From: Amia ocellicauda
Taxonomy: Eukaryota; Chordata; Actinopteri; Amiiformes; Amiidae
DNA: 64,000 nt
Assembly (NCBI RefSeq): GCF_036373705.1
Contig: NC_089856.1
Location: forward strand, 857,501-921,500
Direction of reading: 5' to 3'
Part shown: positions 9,601-21,600 of the stretch, one piece after another
How positions within the stretch are numbered: the stretch's first letter is position 1
Layout of the letters: each line of letters begins with the position of its first letter
Translations under genes and position numbers: made by a program
The notes under the pieces: generated by a model
The model's database searches: none
What the model was told of the DNA's origin: nothing
Seen by the model: only the letters and a program-made list of their open reading frames with translations

Positions 9601-12600
9601 TGAGCACCTGCTGTACTGCCACCCTCCCTCCTCCTCCTCCTCACAGCCCTGCCCCCTCCCTCCCCCTCCGCCAGCCTGGGACCCAGGGGCCCTGGTGGGG
9701 GGGCCGCCAGGGACCAGTCACGACTACCCAGCCCCACCCGCCCTCTCCCACTCTGCTTGGACTCAGCCGGGCTGCAGGCAGACCCCCCGATCCCCACCCT
9801 CCCCAGTCCCCAGCGGGGGCCCGGGTGTGGCTCTGACCGGGGGTTTGAGTGCAGGTCTCCCCACTGCCTGCAAGGGGGGCTCCTACCACCCCGTGGCCCC
9901 CAGCCCCAGCCCCAGCCCCAGCCCCAGCCCCAGCCCGACCCTCACGCCCCCCCGCCGCAGAGACGTCGCCTTCAAGAGCATCGGGAACCGGCACTGGGGC
10001 CCCTCGGCCGGGGGGAGGGAGAGAGAGGGGGCACCTCAGAACCAGATCTGGCCCAGACCACAGACAGAGGACAACCAGACCCAGTCCCAGACCCAGGACC
10101 CCTGCTCCGCAGCTGGGTCAGAACCAGCCCGCCTGGCCGCTGGCCCCTGCTGCCTAGGTGAGCAGCCCTGTGTGATGTGTGTGAGGGTGCGCCGGTGTGA
10201 TGGCAGGGGTGCTGATGTCATCACTGTGGTCAATCAAGGATTTAATTATTGGATTTAACTTACTCTGCAGTTATGCATGCAAATGACTATGTAAGTAGCT
10301 GTTTAATTATTATTGAAATACATTTAAACAAATGCTTATTTACATATTTCAGTTACCATTCAATTACATATCCCAGTCCAATTATGATTCAATTGTGTGT
10401 TGAATAACTATTTAAATATTTCAATTACTATTCAATTAATATTAATATTAATTAATCTGCTGCCCCCCCCCCCTCCTCTAGCGCTGGTGCCGGTCCCTCG
10501 GTCTGCGGTGCAGGTGAAGTGCAGTTTCTCGGCCAGCCTGCAGGGGGCGGCGGCCGGCCCGGGCCTGTCGGGGGGGCAGCGGGCCCAGCTCACACACCAG
10601 GTGCCCCTGGTGGTCATGGAGACCTTCACCTTCGGGCCCCGGCCCCCTTCTGCCCCCCCGGCCCCCAGCTCGAAGCCCATCCCGGACCCTGAGCAAGACA
10701 GGGGTGAGTGAGCAGCGCCAGGGTCCAGTTACTCACCTAGTGACTGTGCGTTAATTACCTGCTCAACTGGGCACATTAGGATTCATACATGTTTATTTAA
10801 TCGACTAACCATTATTGAGATGATTATTGTTTTAATTGCCATTGTTTAAATATGGTACAGTGAGGGAAAAAAGTATTTGATCCCCTGCTGATTTTGTACG
10901 TTTGCCCACTGACAAAGAAATGATCAGTCTATAATTTTAATGGTAGGTGTATTTTAACAGTGAGAGACAGAATAACAACAAAAAAATCCAGAAAAACGCA
11001 TTTCAAAAAAGTTATAAATTGATTTGCATGTTAATGAGAGAAGTTTGTTCAGATTGTGACTACTCTCTGTGTGAAGAAGTGTCTCCTGTTTTCTGTCTTG
11101 AATGCCTTGAAGCCCAATTTCCATTTGTGTCCCTGGGTCCGTGTGTCCCTGCTGATCTGGAAAAGCTCCTCTGGTTTGATGTGGTCGATGCCTTTCATGA
11201 TTTTGAAGACTTGGATCAAGTCCCCACGTAGTCTCCTCTGTTCCAGGGTGAAAAGGTTCAGGTCCTCAGTCTCTCAGTAGGACATTCCCTTCAGACCTGG
11301 AATAAGTCTGGTTGCTCTCCTCTGAACTGCCTCTAGAGTGTCTAGTAATACCCCTCCTCCCTCCTCTTCAGGGCTCTCTCCTCCTCTGCTGGAGCACCTC
11401 TTGGCCACTTGCTCCCCTAGGAAAGCCAAGGGAGGGAGGGGGGAAGACGAGGAGGAAGAAGAAGAGGAAGAAGAGGAAGAAGAAGAAGATGAAGGAGAAG
11501 AGGGGGTGGGAATGTTCTTCCTGGAGGAGGAGGAGGAGGATGGGGAGGGGGAGGCCGCGGGCTCGGAGGCGTCAGCGCTGCGCAGCGTGGAGAGGAAGTG
11601 CCCGTACTGCCCAGACCGCTTCCACAACGGCATCGGCCTGGCCAACCACGTCCGTGGGCACCTGAACCGCGTGGGCGTCAGCTACAATGTGCGCCACTTC
11701 ATCTCGCCCGAGGAGGTCAATGCCATCGAGAGGAAGTTCTCCTACCAGAAAAAGAAGAAGAAAGGTGAGGGAGGGAGAGGGGATGGAGGAGTGTGTGGGG
11801 GGGAGTGGGATTCATGCTTGAAAGAAAGGGAGGAAATGCAGAAGTGACCTCCTCTCTCTCCCCCTTCCCTCCCTCTCTCTCCTTCTGCACCCTCCCCTCC
11901 CCTCCCCACCCCACCCCACCCCACCCCACCCCGCTCCTCAGTGGCGAACTTTGACCCGGACACATTCAGCCTGATGCGCTGCGAGTTCTGCAGCGCCGGG
12001 TTTGACACGCGGGCGGGGCTGTCCAGTCACGCCCGCGCCCACCTGCGGGACTTCGGCATCACCAACTGGGAGGTGACCGTGTCGCCCATCAACATCCTGC
12101 GGGAGCTGTTCTCCAGCCGGCCAGACCTCGCCCTGCTCCGGGACCCCCAGAGCCCCGGGGACGACCCCTCGCCCGCCGACCGCCCGCTCTCAGAGGGTGA
12201 GGTTGAGATGCTGCTGGGGAGTGGGGGAGCTACTGCTGCTGCTGCCGCTACAAGCACCCTCTCTCTCCTCTCCTCTCCTCCTCCTCTCTCTGTCCCTGCT
12301 CCTGTTCAGCTGCCTTCCCACTTCTCCTCCTCCTCTTCTGCCTCTGCTGCCACTCCCGCTGCAGTCTGGACACAGGAGGGCAGCCCCAGCGCACTCACAG
12401 GTAGGTGACGGGAGCTCAGTGTTGGGGCATTCTGGGGCAAATTATTCAGTGCAAACTGGGGTAACATTTCGGGCAGATTGGTTACATTTTGTGGGCTAAT
12501 TGTGTAGACGACTCGGGGGAAACCAGAGGAAACGGGGGCTGAATTTGGTACAAAATGGGGAGATTAGTGGATGCAGACGGGGGGGGGAGATTGCGTGCAA

Positions 12601-15600
12601 ACGTGCGAAATATAGTTATATAGTTATACTAGTGTGGAAAGGGGGGGCAATGAAATCGGACTCTGAATACCAGCCCAGCGTTTGCCTGCTTGTGCAATTA
12701 TATTTCGACATAACCGACTCACTCACACATTGATCTGTCTTCTGTCTGATGTGTATTTATTCGTTAAGCAATGCGTGTGTTTTAGGTCACCCAGCACAGT
12801 AAACAATTACACATTTTGTTTTCTTGATTCAACTTGAATATCGATTATGATAATAATAATATGGCAATTCATATGCTGTGAAATGTCTTAAATAATTTAG
12901 TAATACACAAGTTAATAAATAAACCCAATAAAATATAAAAATGTAAACAACCAAGCGCAAGAGGGGAGTCGCTGTGCAGTCTGTGGCGCTCTGTAGTCGA
13001 TTAGTCGCGCCTGCGCGTCTGCGTTCCCCGCTCTGCTCGATTGGTCACGCCTGGCCAGGGCTGTGCATGTGGACGGACCAAAATGGCCGCTGCCACCGCC
13101 TCCCCGCAGACCCGCACACAAACAATAGAGCGCAGCCCGAAGACCGAGTCCCTTCTGAACGGTGAGTGAGGGGTCCCTAACCCCGGGGGGCACGGCCCGG
13201 ACAGCGCGGCGGCTGGGGGGCTGCTGGAGAGGCCCGGGAGGAGGGGGCTGAGAGGGGTTGTTTACCAATACGTGATCGATTCCCATTGAAAGGGTCCATC
13301 TTAACGGACAGGATCCGTCTCCGGCCCCGCGAAGCCCAGCAGAGCCGTCCCAGAGCACGGGTTAGACACCCGCCTGCACCGAAAGGAAATCGTCAAATCA
13401 CACGCGTGGGGGAATCTCACCATTTTGTCTGTTCATTAAAACAACAACAGTCGCACCCCGCGCAGAACAGGGCGCTAGTTCACGCAGTGAGTTTAGATGG
13501 ACGACAGAACGCACGGCACTGTGATGTCATTGTCATCCCCTCCTCAGATTCCGATCTTGTTCCCGGGTGGGGGATGCTCGTCCTTTTCCCACCCGCGGTG
13601 TGTGGTAAACAAAGGCGTCGCTCGGGGGGATATCCGTGTTTCGCCCGTCGGTGTTGACACTGTCCTGCGCGGAGACCGGCGCCGGGCATCGCTCCGTGTT
13701 TCCTTGTTGCACAGACGAGGACAGGCCCTGTTTTCAGATCTTGTCAGATTACTATCCATTCAGGTCGGTCTTGTTTGTTGAGATACGCGAGAGTCAGGGT
13801 TGTGCGTGGTTTGCGTTTTACATAAACAATTAAAGGTGTGTGTGCGGGGTTGGGGGGCACTTGACGCCGCTGCACCCCCCAGCGTCACGATAAATCACTC
13901 AACGACAAGTGTGTGTGTGTGTGTGTGTGGTTATTTTAATTGAATTATGTTATTTAATGCCACACAACGTACCGTTACTTAATGGTAGTTCATGATCGAT
14001 CAATTAATCAATCAATCAATTAACCAATCAGTATTGTTTTAGCATTTACTGTAGTGCCCTTTGCAACAAGTTGTCACCGATGTGGCCATGAAAGTCAATA
14101 TTATACCGCGCACAATACGCAAAGTGAAACCATCCCCTGCACTTACAGCACAGACACGACTGTCCGAAAAACAGATTGTGCGACCTCCTCAAGACCCAGG
14201 TTTTGTGCAGGCCTGCGTATTTTGGAGTTCACATTGAAAATGCAGTTCAGCCCAAGTCTGACTACAGTACAGTGTAATATCTTTACAGTACATTGCAGTA
14301 TAGTACAGTAGACTAAACTCCCCTTCATCCAGAGCTGCTCCTTTCCCAACCTGTCCCTTAAGTGGTGTAACAACATGTCCAGAGCGTACCTGTAATTCAG
14401 CGGTTTATTCCCTTGAGTGGTTCAGCTCTCTGTAATTTTATGTAATGGTTTCATTAAATTGCTTCCTCACATCGCTAGTCCTGTTCATCTGTGATTCCCC
14501 TCTGCCCTGAGCTCTGACTGTGACTTCAGCGCATCGTCTGCACTTGTTAGCTATCAGAACGAGGGTGTAGGACCTGTGTTCAATAATAACTGTATTTTAG
14601 CTGCCCTTCTGTAATTTTGAGCCTGTAATTTGTTATGCCTGATTTGTAACTTTGCTCTGTATTTGTGCACTTTTGTTTTGCTCTTGTATCCTGTAAGTTC
14701 CCTGGATAAGGGCATCTGGCAAGACATTCATAATAATAATAATAATAATAATACAGCACATCAAACAGAGTATAGCATAGTATACTGCAGTATAGTGTGC
14801 GGTGTGCCGTACCCGTTCTGACCCCCCTGCCCTCTCAGGTGCGGTGGAAGACGAGATGCCCGCGGTGGAGGTCGTGACCCCTGCGCAGGGGAAAAGGAGC
14901 CTGACGGTGCCCCCCCCAGGAGAGACGGCGAGCAAGCAGCCAGACCCCCCCCCTGCTCGAGACGAGCCTGACACCAGGGGTGAGAGAGAAGGGAGGGATG
15001 AGAGGGAGGATGTGAAAGAGAAACCCACAGTGCAGCTCTTCAGAATGGGCTATTTCTAACGGCTGCTCTCTCCCGTCTCTCTCTCTCATTCCCCTTCTGC
15101 ACCTCTGTTCCTCCCTTCCGTCTCCGTCCCCACTGTCTTCCTCTCCCTCTTCCTCTCCTTGCCCCCCCAGCCTCCAGTCTGCTGCAGTGTGCCGTGTGTG
15201 GCACCTCCTTCGAGACGCGCAAGGGCCTGTCCAGCCACGCCCGCTCCCACCTGCGCCAGCTGGGTGTGGCCGAGTCGGAGAGCAGCGGGGCGCCCATTGA
15301 CCTGCTGTACGAGCTCACGCGCCAGGGGGGGGGCCCGCACGGCTCCTTCACCCCCCCCTCCACCTCCTCCTCCTCCCCGTCCCCGTCCCCCTCTCCCTCC
15401 GCTCCCTCCACTGCGGCACTCTCCTCCTCCCGCAAGCAGCCACAACAACAGGCTGCAGCCTCTTCCTCCGGTCAGCCCCCCAAGAAAGAAAAGGCACCCC
15501 CTGAAAGCACAGAGGACAAAAAGCCTCCCCCTCTCACCCCAGTCCCTGCCTCCACTCAGGCGCAGACCAAGGCCGGCCCCTCTGCCTCCTCCTCCGCCCC

Positions 15601-18600
15601 TTCTGCCTCTTCCTCCTCCTCCTCAGGCCTGAAGACGCGCTCCCTCTCTCCCTTCCTCCGCAAGGCTCCCATCTCCTCCCTCCTCCCAGCCTCCTCTCCC
15701 CTGCGCTCCCTCGATCATGACCGGGGTGGGGCTAAGAAGACGGCTGCCCCTGCTGCTGCCCCCCCACCACCTCCACCACCGTCCTCCTCCTCATCCTCCT
15801 CTTCCTCTACGGCCAAACCATTCTGGGCCCCCCAGGACACGGACGCCCCTCTCAACCTCAGTAAGTGCTGCTGCTGGACCGAGTGTGAGAGCGAATGAGA
15901 GTGAGTGTGCAAATTAGTGTTGCACAGTATTCCGAAAATTCAATACGTTTTCGATACTAAAGAAACGGAACTGTTCGATACTAGAATTTCGATCCTTCAG
16001 TCCAGTGTCTCGCGTCTCATGACTGAGAGAATCGAGTCGCTCTAGTAATTTCTCTGAATCGGCGAGAGTGAGCATATCAGTGTAGATTAGAATATAATAA
16101 CTGCGCTTACTACGCAGACAAAAACATATTGATGACAATAAAAGTGCTAGATAGATCTATAGAATGAGCTTTTTCAGACCCGCACAGCAATAAAGACGGC
16201 AGTAACACAGTCGCATGCAAGAGACGCAATACAAAAAAACTGAGCTTCTGAAATTAGGCTTCTGTTTAACCCCAACAAAACATCTGTCTAATTCACCTTG
16301 TTTTCAGTGTGATTTGGATTGTGCAGGCAGTGGAAGGAGTGACTGTTCAGCAATGCTTCAGCTTTTGTGATTCCTTAGCATGGAATTTTAAATATTTATT
16401 TTTCACTGAAAAATGTTGGCGGCTGTGTTTCTTATTCAATTAATGTGTAATTCCCTTTTCTGTAACAAATTACCTGCTTGTGTGAGAGATTATATTCTGA
16501 ACATAAGACAGTGTCCAATCCAGAGGAGCCCATTCGCCCCATCGTACTCGTTTGGTGTCCATTAATAACTAAGTGATCAAGGATCCTATCCAGTCTGTTT
16601 CTGAATGTTCCCAAATTGTCTCTTCAGCCACATCGCTGGGGAGTTTGTTCAGATTGTGACGCCTCTCTGTGTGAAGAAGTGTCTCCTGTTTTCTGTCTCG
16701 AATGCCTTGAAGCCCAATTTCCATTTGTGTCCCGGGTGCGTGTGTCCCTGCTGATCTGGAAAAGCTCCTCTGGTTTGATGTGGTCGATGCCTTTCATGAT
16801 TTTGAAGACTTGGATCAAGTCCCCACGTAGTCTCCTCTGTTCCAGGGTGAAAAGGTTCAGGTCCTCAGTCTCTCAGTAGGACTTTCCCTTCAGACCTGGA
16901 ATAAGTCTGGTTGATCTCCTCTGAACTGCCTCTAGAGCAGCGATATCTTTCTTGAAGTGTGGAGCCCAGAACTGTCCACAGTATCCAGATGAGCTCTAAC
17001 TAGTGCATTGTACAGTCTGAACATCACTGCCCTTGTTCTCAATTCTACACTTTTGACAATATACCCCAGCATTGTGTTTGCCTTTTTTATTGCTTCCCCA
17101 CACTGTTTGGATGGAGAAAGTGAGGAGTCCACATAGACCATGTTATTTAATACGGTGTTGTATTTTTGGTTTTGGCATCGAGTATTGTGATACTAAAACT
17201 GGTATCGTATCAAAGTCAAAATGCTGGTATCGTGACAACACTACTGCAATAGTGTTTAATCTGTTAAATAGGCTGTACACTTTTTTAATTCTCTCTCCTC
17301 CTCTCCTCTCCTCCCTCTCAGCGGTGGAGGCGGAGGGCAGTAAGGACATCGTGTGCCAGCTGTGCGGCGCGTGGTTCGAGACACGCAAGGGCCTGTCCAG
17401 CCACGCCCGCGCCCACCTGCGCCACATCGGGGTGGTGGACGCCGAGACCAAGGGCTCGCCCATCGACTACCTCAACCAGCTCATCAAGACCGAGGACTTC
17501 AAGCACCTGCAGCACGACGCCGCCCTGCCGCCCCCCGCCGCCTCTGCGCTCAAGCGCCCCTCGTCCGCCGCTCTGCACAAAACTCCCTCCTCCTCTCAGG
17601 CCGGGCTGGGATCGTCTTCGTCCTCCTCTTCCTCGGGGGTCAAGGCTGCTGCCCTCCTGCCCCCCCCCTCAAAGCGCCCCCGCCCCCCAGCCTCCGCAGA
17701 CAAGGCCTCCATGCAGGTGTACAGGATGAGCGGAGGGGAGCTCACCCCCATCAACCACGGTGAGGCCTGTGTGTGTGTGTGTCTCTCTCTCTATCTCTCT
17801 GTCTGTCTCGCTGTCTCAAATTCAAATTAAAAATTCAAATTCAAAAAGAGCTTTATTGGCATGACAAGGTTACACCCATTTTGCCAAAGCAAGTACAGGG
17901 GGTTCCACTGCAAAACATAGAACAGTGCAGTGGGCAATAATACTGTATACATACAATACACACAAGTTTACAGACATTACATACATTAATATACATCGAA
18001 CACAACATTTACAAAACAGTTCTGCATGAATTGGAACTATATATGTATACATAGTATACAGTGTCTTTTACACTGTCTCTCTCGGTGTGGGTCTGTGTAT
18101 CTCTCTATGTGTCTCTCGGTGTGTGTGTGCTAGGGCTGGGCGATATGACTTAAAAATAATCTCTATTTCTAGAAGTTTGGGCAATACACGATATTTATCT
18201 CACTATTTCTTGTTTTTATCCAATCAAGCCACAAAATAAGACCAAAGACATTCAAACTACAAGTATTTCGTTAATCCTTCAATAAGCAAAACTAACAAAT
18301 ACTACATGCAGGCTGTCATGGTAATTATAAGGAAAATGCAACACATTACAGGGCAAGTGTTGTGTGATTACTATTACGTGTGTTATGTTGTTATGGGAGA
18401 TATATACACACACACATATATACATAAATATATATATACACACACATGTATATGTGTATATATACATATACAGTATATATGTACACTCACCTAAAGGATT
18501 ATTAGGAACACCATACTAATACTGTGTTTGACCCCCTTTCGCCTTCAGAACTGCCTTAATTCTACGTGGCATTGATTCAACAAGGTGCTGAAAGCATTCT

Positions 18601-21600
18601 TTAGAAATGTTGGCCCATATTGATAGGATAGTATCTTGCTGTTGATGGAGATTTGTGGGATGCACATCCAGGGCACGAAGCTCCCGTTCCACCACATCCC
18701 AAAGGAGGGGCCTAAAGTGTGCCAAGAAAACATCCCCCACACCATTACACCACCACCACCAGCCTGCACAGTGGTAACAAGGCATGATGGATCCATGTTC
18801 TCATTCTGTTTATGCCAAATTCTGACTCTACCATCTGAATGTCTCAACAGAAATCGAGACTCATCAGACCAGGCAACATTTTTCCAGTCTTCAACTGTCC
18901 AATTTTGGTGAGCTTGTGCAAATTGTAGCCTCTTTTTCCTATTTGTAGTGGAGATGAGTGGTACCCGGTGGGGTCTTCTGCTGTTGTAGCCCATCCGCCT
19001 CAAGGTTGTACGTGTTGTGGCTTCACAAATGCTTTGCTGCATACCTCGGTTGTAACGAGTGGTTATTTCAGTCAAAGTTGCTCTTCTATCAGCTTGAATC
19101 AGTCGGCCCATTCTCCTCTGACCTCTAGCATCAACAAGGCATTTTCGCCCACAGGACTGCCGCATACTGGATGTTTTTCCCTTTTCACAGGTGTTCCTAA
19201 TAATCCTTTAGGTGAGTGTATATATGTGCTCTGAGGAAGATAAGTCGAAACGTGTAAGCATTATGATGTTCACTTTTTCTCTAATACATAATTTTTGAGA
19301 CATTGTTGAATACGGACTGTTTTTAGACGGGAGCTGCTGTACCATCCTAATATAATACGGATAATTGTTCTATATAAAATCCCTGGGATAAGGCACCCCG
19401 CCTTTAAGATTTATTAAAACTATTGTAACGCCAGCTATTTTTAAACTTATGTACACTCACCTAAAGGATTATTAGGAACACCTGTTCAATTTCTCATTAA
19501 TGCAATTATCTAACCAACCAATCACATGGCAGTTGCTTCAATGCATTTAGGGGTGTGGTCCTGGTCAAGACAATCTGCTGAACTCCAAACTGAATGTCTG
19601 AATGGGAAAGAAAGGTGATTTAAGCAGTTTTGAGCGTGGCATGGTTGTTGGTGCCAGACGGGCCGGTCTGAGTATTTCACAATCTGCTCAGTTACTGGGA
19701 TTTTCACGCACAACCATTTCTAGGGTTTACAAAGAATGGTGTGAAAAGGGAAAAACATCCAGTATGCGGCAGTCCTGTGGGCGAAAATGCCTTGTTGATG
19801 CTAGAGGTCAGAGGAGAATGGGCCGACTGATTCAAGCTGATAGAAGAGCAACTTTGACTGAAATAACCACTCGTTACAACCGAGGTATGCAGTAAAGCAT
19901 TTGTGAAGCCACAACACGTACAACCTTGAGGCGGATGGGCTACAACAGCAGAAGACCCCACCGGGTACCACTCATCTCCACTACAAATAGGAAAAAGAGG
20001 CTACAATTTGCACAAGCTCACCAAAATTGGACAGTTGAAGACTGGAAAAATGTTGCCTGGTCTGATGAGTCTCCATTTCTGTTGAGACAGTCAGATGGTA
20101 GAGTCAGAATTTGGCGTAAACAGAATGAGAACATGGATCCATCATGCCTTGTTACCACTGTGCAGGCTGGTGGTGGTGGTGTAATGGTGTGGGGGATGTT
20201 TTCTTGGCACACTTTAGGCCCCTCCTTTGGGATGTGGTGGAACGGGAGCTTCGTGCCCTGGATGTGCATCCCACAAATCTCCATCAACTGCAAGATACTA
20301 TCCTATCAATATGGGCCAACATTTCTAAAGAATGCTTTCAGCACCTTGTTGAATCAATGCCACGTAGAATTAAGGCAGTTCTGAAGGCGAAAGGGGGTCA
20401 AACACAGTATTAGTATGGTGTTCCTAATAATCCTTTAGGTGAGTGTACATATACACAGTATGATTTACTGTCACATAACAACAATAACACAAGTAACAGT
20501 GATCACGCAACACATGCGCTGTAAGGTACAGATTCAGGTAGATTTAGCACAGCCGGGTTTATACTGGCGCATTAACATCTGCTAGACGGAGACATTTTTC
20601 CTCTGACTGTCCCGTTTCGATTCTACTTACCAGTACAGCACGTTGTTAATACAAAATATTTATTATAATAATAATAGTAATAACCACTTCACCATCTTAA
20701 TAAAAAGAAAATGATACTTTCTGCATGTGTTTGCATTGCTTTCCAATTTATTAAAATGCAAACAAATGTTATTATTATTTTTATACAAATAATATCAGTC
20801 TAAATTAGCGGGGGTGGGGGTGCCTGCAGATCGAGTTCAGCCCGGCGACGAGAGCGGGGTGCAACGTGTGCGCTTGTGCATTAAAGTATCTCTTGGTTGT
20901 GTTGGTTATTGTGTGTCACTTCTCTCTCCTCATGTCTGTCTGTGTTTCTGATGCTCATTTCTTGCCGCATCCGACACGTGTGGAAGAACCGGAAGAACGC
21001 AAAGCGTCCTAATGACGAAAAATACTGCCGTAAAGATTGCGATTTGCGACACCATGATATAAACGATATAGCATAATATGAAACGATAGACGTTTTTCTA
21101 TCGTCATACGATATATATCGTCATATCGCACAGCCCTAGTGTGTGCCTGTGGCTGTGTATTTTTGGCCGCAGTGGTATTTTTGAATGTGTTCATGTGTTC
21201 ACTGATGCTGGTGTCAGTATCCGAGTGAGCAGAACAGACTGTGTCTCGCATCGTCCTGATTGGACTGCTGTTCTTTCTACTATGATCACCGTCCGCAGTC
21301 TGTGTGTTCGAGGCGAGGTTCATCTCAATTCGACGGCTCTCTTGTTATGGAGGAGACGAGCAATGAATCTCTCTCTCCCTCTTTCTCCCAGGCGAGCCGG
21401 TGAAGGAGATCGGCTGCGAGTTCTGCGGCGAGTTCTTCGAGAACCGCAAGGGCCTGTCGAGTCACGCCCGCTCGCACCTGCGCCAGATGGGCATCACGGA
21501 GTGGTCGGTGAACGGCTCGCCCATCGACACGCTGCGCGAGGTCATCAAGAGACGCGGGCTGCCCTGCGTGCTGCCCCCCCCTCCGGCCACGCCCCCCGCC

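Larger units (their letters stand above)
18131..21138. mobile_element. hAT non-autonomous transposon, about 3 kb, with perfect 8-bp target duplication
   Basis: Ends: tagggctgggcgatatgac at left and the inverted gtcatatcgcacagcccta at right. Flanks are identical 8-mers gtgtgtgc (18123-18130 and 21139-21146), the hAT hallmark. There is no hAT transposase frame. Two Tc1 elements are nested inside. The element fills most of the intron between the WIZ ZF8 and ZF9 exons. Confidence 0.85.

Noticed and set aside
15915..17243. Clear 8-bp target duplication for this hAT-like element
   Set aside because: Flanks (gtgcaaat and ctgcaata) share only tgcaa and do not align as a duplication, so I did not claim one.
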